NCBI RefSeq assembly: GCF_003172895.1
Contig: NZ_QGKL01000006.1
Location: 47,126 to 111,125, forward strand
Origin: Leucothrix arctica
Lineage (GTDB): Bacteria; Pseudomonadota; Gammaproteobacteria; Thiotrichales; Thiotrichaceae
Direction of reading: 5' to 3'
DNA length: 64,000 nt
Shown here: piece by piece, positions 26,030 to 34,066 of the stretch
How positions within the stretch are numbered: position 1 is the stretch's first letter
Layout of the letters: each line of letters begins with the position of its first letter
Made by a program: the position numbers and the translations under genes
The notes under the pieces: generated by a model
Database searches by the model: none
What the model saw: the letters and a program-made list of their open reading frames with translations, nothing else
What the model was told of the DNA's origin: nothing

Positions 26030-27261
26030 GCCACAACCTTTCGATGAAACCTCTGTGCCCAAAAGAACAATACAACAGCCAGCAAACAGCCATAAACCAT
26101 CGAAGGCCCCAAGCAATAAAAGAACACTGCACACACCAACAAGCCCAACACAATTGCAGGGCGATGCTTCTTCCCTAACAAACGCCAAGCCGCCATCATC
26201 GACAAAGCATAAATAAACACAAACACCCCATTCACCCAACGAACAATCTGCTCATAAGGCTGGTCACTAATAAACGTACCAAAAATAATAAGTATAGAAA
26301 TCGCCTGCACCACTAACAGTGCTTGTTGAGGTATGCCGTGTTGGTTAGTCGTACCCAAAGCCTTAGGCAATACTCCATCGTTACTCAACACCCAAACCAA
26401 ACGCGCCACACTCGAAAAATAAACATTCACCGTCGCAAAACCACTCACCAAACCCAAGATTCCAATCACCCATGGACCACTATCACCCAGTAACATTTGG
26501 TAAGCAGACACCATCGCCAAGTCCGCACTTGGGTCAAACATCGATAAGTAAGTACAAAAAACAAAAACCACACCCACCAACGCAACACCCATCATCACCG
26601 CAGGCACAAAGTCCTTCTTAGGGTTCTTAAACTCAGACGACAAATGTGTAATCGCTTCAATCCCCAAAAACCCCCAAATTGCCAACGACACCGCCGCCAT
26701 AACGCCAGTGGCAGAACCTTGCTTTAAGTTCTCAGCAACTGCTACTTCACCCGTTCCCACCAACAAAGCAACGATCATTGCAAACACAACCGCCGCAATG
26801 GATAAGGTGATATACAACTGAATCTTCCCAGACAGCTGCATACCTTTAAGATTGATAGAGAACATTCCTAAAATAACCGCCACCTGCGCGATCATTATTT
26901 GAAGCGGGGATAATTCAATCAATGGCTTGAGGAACTCAAACGTCATCATCAGCGCAGCAGGTGCGCCCAACGGCACAACGCAAACAAACATTAGTCCAAC
27001 GATATGCCCGTAACGAATACCAAAGGCCTCCTGCACGAAAAACGCAGGCCCGCCCGCATGAGGGAAGTCTCGACTTAACACTGCAAACACCCAACCTAGC
27101 GGCAAAATAGCTACCACCAATAAAGCCCACGTCCACAACGCCCACGCGCCAGCCGCATTCACCGTGAGTTGAGGCAATATAAAAACGCCCGTACCAAGCA
27201 AGGTACTTGCCATTAAGCCGACACCTTGCCAGCGGGTAATTGTTGGAGTAAGTCCTGTCAT
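26026..27261 (-). CDS. yjeH: APC-family amino-acid exporter, YjeH-like
   Basis: A hydrophobic protein of about 411 residues with some 11-12 membrane helices. The opening (GVGLMASTLLGTGVFILPQL), the FPHAGGPAFFVQEAFG segment and the VPLGAPAALMM helix follow E. coli YjeH, an exporter of L-methionine and branched-chain amino acids. The ATG at 27261 is preferred because GGGGA is nine bases upstream; the ATG at 27267 is too close to it. The stop overlaps that of the convergent SUMF1-like gene. A divergent Lrp/AsnC regulator lies about 120 bases away, a usual partner for amino-acid exporters. Confidence 0.85.
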   Translation of the reverse strand: MTGLTPTITRWQGVGLMASTLLGTGVFILPQLTVNAAGAWALWTWALLVVAILPLGWVFAVLSRDFPHAGGPAFFVQEAFGIRYGHIVGLMFVCVVPLGAPAALMMTFEFLKPLIELSPLQIMIAQVAVILGMFSINLKGMQLSGKIQLYITLSIAAVVFAMIVALLVGTGEVAVAENLKQGSATGVMAAVSLAIWGFLGIEAITHLSSEFKNPKKDFVPAVMMGVALVGVVFVFCTYLSMFDPSADLAMVSAYQMLLGDSGPWVIGILGLVSGFATVNVYFSSVARLVWVLSNDGVLPKALGTTNQHGIPQQALLVVQAISILIIFGTFISDQPYEQIVRWVNGVFVFIYALSMMAAWRLLGKKHRPAIVLGLLVCAVFFYCLGPSMVYGCLLAVVLFFWAQRFHRKVVA

Positions 27262-27381
27262 TTTCATTTCCCCGATTAAAGCAATAGTTTACTGTATGCC
27301 CCTGAATCACTTTGCCGTTAGCGCCGACGGTTTGTCGTGATTCACCCGAATAAAGCAGCACATCGTCACAAGGTTTTACAA

Positions 27382-27804
27382 ATGGACAAATTTGACCAAA
27401 AAATTCTCAACGAACTACAGCGCAATGCACGTCAAAGTGTCTCTGCGATTGCCGAAAGCGTTAGCCTCTCTCGCTCAGCCGTTTCTGAACGCATCAAGCG
27501 TATGGAAGACAATGGGGATATATTGGGATACCAAGTCATTTGCAAACCACAAACAACGACATCAGTAAAAGCCTACTTTGAAGTACGACACGGCGGATAC
27601 CACTGCGAGTCTATTGCAGAACACGCCCTACTCATCAACGGCATAAAAGTATGCCATGGGATAAGCGGAGACTTAGACTTAGTCTTCTACGCAGAAACAG
27701 AGTCACTAAGTATGCTGCACGATATTCGTAGCAAACTAGACAACATACCTAATATCGGCACCATCACCACCCACATCGTCATGAACGAATGGAAAAAAAC
27801 GTAA
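27382..27804 (+). CDS. Lrp/AsnC-family transcriptional regulator
   Basis: The product (140 residues from the ATG at 27382, with AAGG seven bases upstream) starts MDKFDQKILNELQRNARQSV, the classical Lrp/AsnC opening. An N-terminal HTH (about 4-50: SVSAIAESVSLSRSAVSERIKRMEDNGDILGY) is followed by a RAM/ACT-like ligand-binding domain with a central HGISGDLDLVFYAE. A frame extension 15 codons upstream is probably not translated. It is divergent from the YjeH-like exporter and likely controls it in response to an amino acid. Confidence 0.9.
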   Translation: MDKFDQKILNELQRNARQSVSAIAESVSLSRSAVSERIKRMEDNGDILGYQVICKPQTTTSVKAYFEVRHGGYHCESIAEHALLINGIKVCHGISGDLDLVFYAETESLSMLHDIRSKLDNIPNIGTITTHIVMNEWKKT

Positions 27805-27888
27805 GCATGCTTAATAAATTCAGCAGCAAACTTTCAGTACTTAATGAAACAACCACTACGCTCGCCCAAGGTCGGCTGCGAGCCCCAC

Positions 27889-27939
27889 CCCACGCAACCC
27901 ATCATCAACCGTCACCGCTTTATGAAAACCAACATGCTG
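27889..27939 (-). pseudogene. Relic of the 3' part of a Gfo/Idh/MocA gene
   Basis: Read on the minus strand this 51-base stretch encodes QHVGFHKAV-TVDDGLR. The intact Gfo/Idh gene at 28873-29997 has QHVGFHKAVTEGAEVEVTVDDGLR at the matching place (29034-28962). The relic lacks 24 bases lying between two short direct repeats (CCGTCAC) in the intact copy. No longer reading frame survives around it. It is probably the scar of a duplication or rearrangement around the LuxR-type gene, which lies between relic and intact gene. Confidence 0.7.
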
Positions 27940-28075
27940 GTACTATAAGCTCACTTTAAATAACATGACTCATAGCCTATTTTCATCATAAAAGGGGAGA
28001 AAACCCTACCCTTTTTCAATTTTATGATACTCTTCATCGCTAATTTTAAAGAGTCTAAATAGGGAGAGTAAGGCT

Positions 28076-28789
28076 GTGAGCGATGCTTTTAGTGAGCTAA
28101 CTAAGGATATAACTTCACTTGGCTTTGATGCCGTTTTATATTCTTTTTTCCCTAGACCCATGTATATAAACGCTAAGATCCAACCGGTTTTGCACTTCTC
28201 AGAAGCGTTTGCTCCTTTTGTCTCTAACTACCTAACTAATGATTACGGTAACCGTGACTTCATTCTTAGACTTGCTTTAGAAGGCCGCCAAGGGACGGTG
28301 GATTGGTGGGAAGAAATTAACTCTGGTAACGTAACCAAAGAAGAGCAAGAAGTCACCATTGATGCTAAGCAAAACTTCGGCATCCACCACGGTCTTTCTA
28401 TTCCTATTTTATCTGGTTCATTTGCTATTTCTGGCATCTCAGTGATTAGTAAAAACCCTGACCTCAGCCATTTTCAAGAAATAAAAGAGCAATCACTAGA
28501 TGCCCTCAAAGAACTGGCTTCTGACTACCACACCAAAATTATTATGTCGCAAAATGATGTTCGCTTCTTTGTGCTGCCTTTAATCGAGCAACTCAATGAC
28601 ACCAAGAAGAAAGTAATCAAGCACCTCATGAGTGGCAAACCAATGAAGAACATCTCAGACACTTATGGTGGCCTCACGCCTAGATATGCGGAGAAAGTTG
28701 TAATTGAAATCCGCAAAGAGTTTGGTGATATTTCAAAGAATGAGCTTATTTATATTCTTGGGATGATTCATGTTCATCAGTTTTTGTAA
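28076..28789 (+). CDS. LuxR-type regulator with autoinducer-binding-like domain
   Basis: A 237-residue protein starting at GTG 28076 behind GGGAGAG. The N-terminal part (about 10-165) looks like an autoinducer-binding domain (SLGFDAVLYSFFP, YGNRDFILRLALEG, DWWEEI, FGIHHGLSIPILSG). The C-terminal part (about 172-237) is a LuxR-like HTH (TKKKVIKHLMSGKPMKNISDTYGG, PRYAEKVVIEIRKEFG) that is more divergent than usual. No luxI homologue is nearby, so it would be a LuxR solo. It sits alone, flanked by the Gfo/Idh relic and the intact Gfo/Idh gene. Confidence 0.7.
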   Translation: MSDAFSELTKDITSLGFDAVLYSFFPRPMYINAKIQPVLHFSEAFAPFVSNYLTNDYGNRDFILRLALEGRQGTVDWWEEINSGNVTKEEQEVTIDAKQNFGIHHGLSIPILSGSFAISGISVISKNPDLSHFQEIKEQSLDALKELASDYHTKIIMSQNDVRFFVLPLIEQLNDTKKKVIKHLMSGKPMKNISDTYGGLTPRYAEKVVIEIRKEFGDISKNELIYILGMIHVHQFL

Positions 28790-28872
28790 AACAAATTTAG
28801 CCACCCTACTTGAATATGAGTGAGCAAGACTAATACCCAAGACGGATGGCGACCTACGAAGTCACAAAGCAA

Positions 28873-29997
28873 TCAAGCCGAATACCCAAAGCCATGTTCA
28901 GTCACATAAACAACCTGCCCCGTACGAATAGACTCCTGCGCAGCCATACCAATCACAACCGCACGCAATCCATCATCAACCGTCACTTCAACCTCAGCAC
29001 CTTCCGTCACTGCTTTATGAAAACCAACATGCTGATAAAACGTCGAGCCATTATGGTCCCCCGCTTCAAGGATAGTAGGATCAACCGGAATATCTGACTC
29101 AATTGGCCCTTTCGGATCACGTGGACTAATGATCACCTTTGACACAGGTGCCGCCCCTAATGTCTCAACAGGCCAAAAACGTCCCGGCCCAGGCAACAAA
29201 CATTCTAACTTCGCATCTGGCCCAATCGCCGTAATCTGCTCTTGGTAACGAGAACCTTCTGCAAACATATTTAACTCAAGCATTGCGCGCTTGCCCGATA
29301 CAAAGTTCACGATCACAAACGCGTTATCAATAATGTCAGGTTGCTCGCCATCATATCGCTCATCGATATGATTATAATCCATTGCACCAGAAGCCATCAC
29401 GCTGAGCACTTCTTCTTGCATCACTAAACGCATCAAGTCGAAAAAATGACAGCACTTCTCAACCAGCGTCCCACCTGAATTTTTATTAAATCGATTCCAG
29501 TCACCCACCTTTTCTAAGAAAGGAAAGCGATGCTCACAAACGGTCAAGGTCTTTAAATCACCTAGATCGCCATCAAGCACATGTTTTACAAACTGAGTAA
29601 TCGCTGGCATGTAACGATATTCCATCGCCACCCATACCGGTGCAGGGTGCGCTGCTGCTGCCTTACGAATCATTGCAACATCTTTAAGCTCGGTGCAGAT
29701 AGGTTTCTCAACCAGTATTGGCAGCTGTGTCTTTGCAAACACTTCCATTAACTGGCTAGCATGTTGGTAGTTCGGGCTAACGATTAATAACGCGTCAAAA
29801 TCATTCCCTGCTAACAACTCATCAAGGTCATTACAAAAACGTGCATTGGGTGCGAAACGTTTATTTTCCTGCTGCATACCAGCATCAGGGTCAGCGATCG
29901 CTGTCACACTCGCGCCCTCAATCAGGTCAATGTTACGAATGTGCTCTTGCCCCATCATGCCACAACCTAAAATACCGTAACGTAGTTCCTTACTCAT
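28873..29997 (-). CDS. Gfo/Idh/MocA-family NAD(P)-dependent protein; possible NAD-dependent sulfoquinovosidase or sugar dehydrogenase
   Basis: A 374-residue cytoplasmic protein. The Rossmann motif GILGCGMMGQEH is at 8-19, the EKP motif (PILVEKPIC) is near residue 96, and the C-terminal alpha/beta domain carries the GGTLVEKCCHFFDL segment (174-188), which holds the active site in this family. It follows the GntR gene by about 40 bases on the same strand and is divergent from the monooxygenase operon. Gfo/Idh members of CAZy family GH188 are NAD-dependent sulfoquinovosidases found beside sulfoquinovose genes, which makes that function attractive here. An ordinary polyol or sugar dehydrogenase is the alternative. 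The family call is firm, the substrate is inference. Confidence 0.85.
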   Translation of the reverse strand: MSKELRYGILGCGMMGQEHIRNIDLIEGASVTAIADPDAGMQQENKRFAPNARFCNDLDELLAGNDFDALLIVSPNYQHASQLMEVFAKTQLPILVEKPICTELKDVAMIRKAAAAHPAPVWVAMEYRYMPAITQFVKHVLDGDLGDLKTLTVCEHRFPFLEKVGDWNRFNKNSGGTLVEKCCHFFDLMRLVMQEEVLSVMASGAMDYNHIDERYDGEQPDIIDNAFVIVNFVSGKRAMLELNMFAEGSRYQEQITAIGPDAKLECLLPGPGRFWPVETLGAAPVSKVIISPRDPKGPIESDIPVDPTILEAGDHNGSTFYQHVGFHKAVTEGAEVEVTVDDGLRAVVIGMAAQESIRTGQVVYVTEHGFGYSA

Positions 29998-30037
29998 TGA
30001 TTTCCTCTCTTTCTAATATTTTCTAGCCGTTTGTAAC

Positions 30038-30760
30038 TTATGACAAACGCGCCACATAGCGACTCTGCAACGGGTCAAACCACGTTTGCGAGTACTCTTC
30101 AATACGACCATTATTCGCCCACGCTTGACGACTTATCCAACCAAGCGTCGTAGGAACAGGTGTATTTAAAAGCTGGCACGCCCACTCAGGGGCTTCCTGA
30201 CAGCTCACTTCATCGGTTACATGTGTCATCCAAAAATCAAACTCTTCACGATAATGAACATATAACGATTCATGCATATCCTCGACCGACAACTGCTCAG
30301 CATGTCGCCCATCGAACCATATTTCTTCTGCCGCAACGGGTGTTTGGTTTAAGTAACGTAATCGGCGAATGCGCCAATACTGCTTATCGGGGTTCCCTGC
30401 CTTTCCAAACTGTTTTGCAACGTCGGTACTTTTTAACAAAGCGACTGACTGTGTCACCGCTCTAGGCATTCCACCACCGTTGAGCAACTCCAAACGAAAG
30501 AACTGATACACCGCACCACCTTCTGGCGGCTTACGGACATAAGTACCAGAGCCTTGTCGACGCTCTAGCAGCCCATCCTCTTCCAATACGGTCAACGCCT
30601 TACGTAATGTGCCAACAGCAACATCTAAGTCTTGCGCGAGTTGAGACTCCGTTGGTAAACGCTCACCGGGTACCCATTGGCCCGCGGCTATTTCACGGTG
30701 CAGCAGCTCACTGACTTGAACGTACAATGGTAATCGGGTCTTTTTCTTACTCGAACTCAT
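30038..30760 (-). CDS. GntR-family regulator with UTRA domain
   Basis: The 240-residue protein starts at the ATG at 30760 (MSSSKKKTRLPLY), with GAGGAG eight bases upstream; a GTG three codons earlier is less likely. Residues about 10-78 form a GntR winged helix (YVQVSELLHREIAAGQW, GERLPTESQLAQDLDVAVGTLRKAL, RRQGSGTYV). Residues about 90-238 form a UTRA ligand-binding domain of the HutC subfamily. It is divergent from the monooxygenase operon across 145 bases and upstream of the Gfo/Idh gene, so it probably controls both units in response to the sulfonate or a breakdown product. Confidence 0.9.
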   Translation of the reverse strand: MSSSKKKTRLPLYVQVSELLHREIAAGQWVPGERLPTESQLAQDLDVAVGTLRKALTVLEEDGLLERRQGSGTYVRKPPEGGAVYQFFRLELLNGGGMPRAVTQSVALLKSTDVAKQFGKAGNPDKQYWRIRRLRYLNQTPVAAEEIWFDGRHAEQLSVEDMHESLYVHYREEFDFWMTHVTDEVSCQEAPEWACQLLNTPVPTTLGWISRQAWANNGRIEEYSQTWFDPLQSRYVARLS

Positions 30761-30905
30761 CACATTCACTCCTCAGGACATAGCCGTATAATGCACTAGC
30801 TTAAAATAAATTCATATAGCATTCATTTATTTTATTGCTAATTCATTCACTATTGGTTTATATTTATTCTAGTGATAGAAAAACATAAACAAGGAGGAGT
30901 CATTT

Positions 30906-32063
30906 ATGAGTGTTGTACCTATTTATAGTCAGGACTTAGAGGCAGCTGAAGTGTCGTGGTTTGCACCATTGTGCAGTGATGACTACCGCCTGTTGGGCAA
31001 GCCAGAAGACGATCTACGTTCTAGCTGGGAAAATACGCGTGATATTACATTGACTGCTGACCGCTTAGGTTTCCGCAATATATTATGCCCTTCATCCTAT
31101 CAAGTTGGCCAAGATACATTGACCTTCGCGTCAGCGATCGCGCCACTGACTCAACAAATGAATTTACTCGCAGCGATTCGCTGTGGTGAGTTACACCCAA
31201 TGATGCTGGCACGTACTGTTGCCACTCTAGACCACGTATTAAAAGGTCGTCTGACGTTAAATGTCATCTCATCTAACTTCCCTGGTGAAGACGCGCCAAG
31301 CCCTTACCGTTACCAGCGCTCCCGTGAAGTGGTTGAAATACTCCGTCAGTGCTGGACACAAGACGAAGTGAATTACGAAGGTGAAATCTACAATTTAAAA
31401 GGCTTGAACACTGACCCTGTACGCCCTTACCAGCAAAACGGCGGCCCACTACTCTACTTCGGTGGTTACTCACCGGACGCACTAGAGCTTTGTGGTCAGT
31501 TCTGCGATGTTTATTTAATGTGGCCAGAAAACGAAGAAAACCTTGCACAGCGCATGAAAGACGTGAATGCTCGCGCTGAAGCACATGGTCGCAAACTTGA
31601 CTATGGACTTCGTGTTCACATGATCGTTCGTGACACAGAAAAAGAAGCACAAGAATACGCAGAATACCTTGTCTCTGAGTTAGATGATGACAAAGGCGAT
31701 GCGATTCGTAACCGTGCGTTAGACGCTAAAAGTTTGGGCGTCGCACTACAAGCAGAACAACGTAAATCGGCGACTGCAGAAGGCTATTCAGAACCAAACT
31801 TATGGACGGGCGTAGGACGCGCACGTTCGGGGTGTGGGGCAGCGTTAGTCGGTAGTGTCGATCAAGTCATGTCGAAAATTGAGCGTTACCAAAAAATGGG
31901 AATGCGCTCGTTTATTTTCTCAGGTTACCCACATCAAGCAGAATGCGAAATATTTGGTGAGAAAGTCTTACCACAACTTAAAACATGCTCGTTGCCGGAA
32001 GAATATGGGCGCGTACCTGCGTCAACCCCTGCAACACCACTAGGAATTGGAGAAAGAAAATAA
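30906..32063 (+). CDS. FMNH2-dependent sulfonate monooxygenase (SsuD/SmoC-like LLM family)
   Basis: This 385-residue luciferase-like monooxygenase starts behind AAGGAGGAG. It has family features of alkanesulfonate monooxygenases: ITLTADRLGFRNILCPSSY, IRCGELHPMMLARTVATLDH, GRLTLNVISSNFPGEDAP, YFGGYSPDALEL and the SsuD-like RVHMIVRDTEKEAQEYA. Such enzymes use FMNH2 and O2 to cleave a C-S bond, releasing sulfite and an aldehyde. The next two genes encode an aldo-keto reductase and a flavin reductase. That trio is the core of the sulfoquinovose monooxygenase pathway, in which SmoC makes 6-dehydroglucose, SmoB reduces it to glucose and SmoA supplies FMNH2. Sulfoquinovose is the favoured substrate; another sugar or alkyl sulfonate is possible. 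Confidence 0.82.
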   Translation: MSVVPIYSQDLEAAEVSWFAPLCSDDYRLLGKPEDDLRSSWENTRDITLTADRLGFRNILCPSSYQVGQDTLTFASAIAPLTQQMNLLAAIRCGELHPMMLARTVATLDHVLKGRLTLNVISSNFPGEDAPSPYRYQRSREVVEILRQCWTQDEVNYEGEIYNLKGLNTDPVRPYQQNGGPLLYFGGYSPDALELCGQFCDVYLMWPENEENLAQRMKDVNARAEAHGRKLDYGLRVHMIVRDTEKEAQEYAEYLVSELDDDKGDAIRNRALDAKSLGVALQAEQRKSATAEGYSEPNLWTGVGRARSGCGAALVGSVDQVMSKIERYQKMGMRSFIFSGYPHQAECEIFGEKVLPQLKTCSLPEEYGRVPASTPATPLGIGERK

Positions 32064-32965
32064 TGGAAATGGTTCAGCTTAATTCATCACTACCAGCAAT
32101 GAGTCGCTTGATTTACGGCGTATGGCGCTTAGCAGATGATGAAAACACTAGCACTGCCCATGTCCGCGCTAAGATTGACGCTTGCCTAGAGCAAGGCATC
32201 ACGACCTTTGACCATGCTGACATCTATGGTGAGTATCAGTGTGAGAAAGTATTTGGTCAGGCTTTGGCAGAAGATTCGTCACTACGTGATCAGATGCAAA
32301 TTATCAGCAAGTGTGACATCGCTATTCCAACGTCACTTTACCCTGAGCGTCGTGTGAAGTATTACGACACTAGCCCTGAATACATCCGCATGTCAGTGGA
32401 AAATAGCTTACGCAATTTGAACACGGACTCGCTAGACCTACTGTTGATTCACCGCCCTGACCCATTTATGGACGCGACTGCAACAGGCGCAACCTTAGAT
32501 GAATTGATCAAGGAAGGTAAAATCAAAGGCGCTGGTGTGTCTAACTTCAAACCTTCTGACTGGGAGCTACTGCAAAGTCGTATGGACAACACGCTAGTGA
32601 CTAACCAGATCGAAATGAGCTTGTTAGAGCGTGATGCATTCACCAATGGTGATCTTGCACACTTACAAACACTAAACCTACACGCAATGGCGTGGTCACC
32701 TCTAGCGGGTGGTCGCATCTTTGGTAATGACGCTGACGCACAACGTTTACAGCCAATACTAAAGCGCATTGCTGATGAGCAAAACTGTGATATCGACCAT
32801 GTTGCTGTGGCTTGGTTGCTGGCTCATCCAAGTGAAATTCTACCGATCGTCGGTACTAACAACCTTGATCGTGTCAAGACTATGTCCAAAGCAATGGACG
32901 TAGAAATTGATCGCCAAACATGGTTTGAACTATTAACAGCTGCAGCAGGTGAGGAGGTAGCATGA
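32063..32965 (+). CDS. Aldo-keto reductase (SmoB-like or YdhF-like)
   Basis: A 300-residue AKR whose ATG (32063) overlaps the stop of the monooxygenase gene (TAATG), with GGAGAAAG upstream. The TIM barrel shows LIYGVWRLADD, FDHADIYGEYQCEKVFG with the catalytic Asp/Tyr pair, a Lys in IISKCDI, LLIHRPDPF with the catalytic His, GVSNF and AMAWSPLAGG. In overall shape it resembles E. coli YdhF. In the sulfoquinovose monooxygenase pathway the equivalent enzyme reduces 6-dehydroglucose to glucose with NADPH; that role is inferred from the tight coupling with the monooxygenase and flavin reductase. Confidence 0.85.
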   Translation: MEMVQLNSSLPAMSRLIYGVWRLADDENTSTAHVRAKIDACLEQGITTFDHADIYGEYQCEKVFGQALAEDSSLRDQMQIISKCDIAIPTSLYPERRVKYYDTSPEYIRMSVENSLRNLNTDSLDLLLIHRPDPFMDATATGATLDELIKEGKIKGAGVSNFKPSDWELLQSRMDNTLVTNQIEMSLLERDAFTNGDLAHLQTLNLHAMAWSPLAGGRIFGNDADAQRLQPILKRIADEQNCDIDHVAVAWLLAHPSEILPIVGTNNLDRVKTMSKAMDVEIDRQTWFELLTAAAGEEVA

Positions 32966-33450
32966 GTAAAGAATTACGTAATGCACTAGGTTGTTTTGCA
33001 ACAGGTGTTACCGTAGTCACAACACGTTACAAAGGACAAGACTACGGAATGACCTGCTCGTCATTTAATGCCGTATCACTAGAGCCAGCAATGGCGCTTT
33101 GGAGTATTCAAAAAACTTCGCAGTGCCTAGAAGCGTTTCAAAACAGTGAAGGCTACACCGTGAGTGTACTTAGCGCTGAACAAGGTGAGCTTGCGATGCA
33201 CTTTACTCGTGGCTCTCAAGAAGAGCGCTTTGCTGATCTGTCAGATGAACATAGATTAGACAGTGGCCGCATCGTTATTCCTGGGTCTTCAGCTTGGTTT
33301 GACTGCGACCTAAGACAAGTTATTGAAGCGGGCGACCACTATATCTTGTTATCTAACATACTTCAGTATGGTTCATCACAAGATACAGCAGGTTTGATTT
33401 TTGAACGTAGCCAGTTTGGCTCAATGCAGCAATTGAAAAAAGTCGCATAA
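32962..33450 (+). CDS. Flavin reductase partner of the monooxygenase (SmoA-like)
   Basis: A 162-residue flavin-reductase-domain protein (MSKELRNALGCFATGVTVVTTRY). ALGCFATGVTVVT and the DYGMTCSSFNAVSLEPAM segment are the usual FMN-binding hallmarks of the HpaC/FlaR group of NAD(P)H:flavin reductases. Its ATG overlaps the AKR stop codon (ATGA), with GAGGAGG just upstream, so translation is coupled. It should supply FMNH2 to the SsuD-like enzyme encoded two genes upstream. Confidence 0.9.
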   Translation: MSKELRNALGCFATGVTVVTTRYKGQDYGMTCSSFNAVSLEPAMALWSIQKTSQCLEAFQNSEGYTVSVLSAEQGELAMHFTRGSQEERFADLSDEHRLDSGRIVIPGSSAWFDCDLRQVIEAGDHYILLSNILQYGSSQDTAGLIFERSQFGSMQQLKKVA

Positions 33451-33485
33451 CACTAGCCCTACACGGTTAGACAAGGAGAGGAATT

Positions 33486-33509
33486 ATGCAAAAAAGGTGC
33501 GTCTTATGA
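33486..33509 (+). CDS. Seven-codon leader ORF overlapping the dctQ start
   Basis: The only good ribosome site before the TRAP genes, AAGGAGAGG (33474-33482), precedes an ATG at 33486 that opens a frame of only seven codons. Its TGA (33507-33509) overlaps the ATGATG of the transporter subunit. This could be a leader peptide that couples translation, or the trace of a frameshift near the start of the permease gene. Confidence 0.3.
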   Translation: MQKRCVL

Positions 33510-34063
33510 TGGCAACTTTAAAAAGGCTATTGCATGGCCTAGAAACGTTCAATACGTATATGTTGGCCGCAGGTCGCTCTATCGCATGGGTACTTGTACT
33601 CCTGATGGTGTCCTGCATTCTTGTCCAAGTCTTTTTCCGTTATGTGTTAAATGACGCGCTGCCGTGGCCTGAAGAGGCTGCGCGCGCGTTCATGATATGG
33701 ATGATGGGTCTGGTGGCAGGCTCTGGCTATCGCTGGGGATCATTCGTGGCCATCGACTTGGTCAATGACTACCTACCTAGCCTGATCGGCCGTATTCTAA
33801 AACTACTGCTATTGATACTAGCAATGGTTGTGTTAATGCAGTTATTTGTATTGGCAATAGAGTTCTTCCAGCGTGGCTTCCGTACCCGTGCTGCTTCATT
33901 CCACCTCCCAAGAGCGTGGATTTATCTCGCTATGCCTGTGTGCTTTGGTTCGATGTTGATGGTCAATATCGAGCTAGTACTTCGTGAGTTTGGTCGTGTC
34001 TTTGGTAATCCCGACGACTTCCCTGACCCTGTAAAACCTGAACTCAATACATCCGCGGAGTAA
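33506..34063 (+). CDS. TRAP transporter small membrane subunit (DctQ family)
   Basis: About 185 residues with four hydrophobic segments. DctQ signatures are present: VQVFFRYVLNDALPWPEEAARAFMIWMMGLVAGSGYRWG near residues 40-80 and LPRAWIYLAMP near 135. The start is unsure: ATG 33506 or 33509 would be coupled to the short leader ORF, and a GTG at 33497 lacks a good ribosome site. It precedes the large permease by three bases. It connects the import apparatus to the sulfonate operon in place of the ABC transporter found in Agrobacterium. Confidence 0.88.
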   Translation: MMATLKRLLHGLETFNTYMLAAGRSIAWVLVLLMVSCILVQVFFRYVLNDALPWPEEAARAFMIWMMGLVAGSGYRWGSFVAIDLVNDYLPSLIGRILKLLLLILAMVVLMQLFVLAIEFFQRGFRTRAASFHLPRAWIYLAMPVCFGSMLMVNIELVLREFGRVFGNPDDFPDPVKPELNTSAE

Positions 34064-34066
34064 GCC

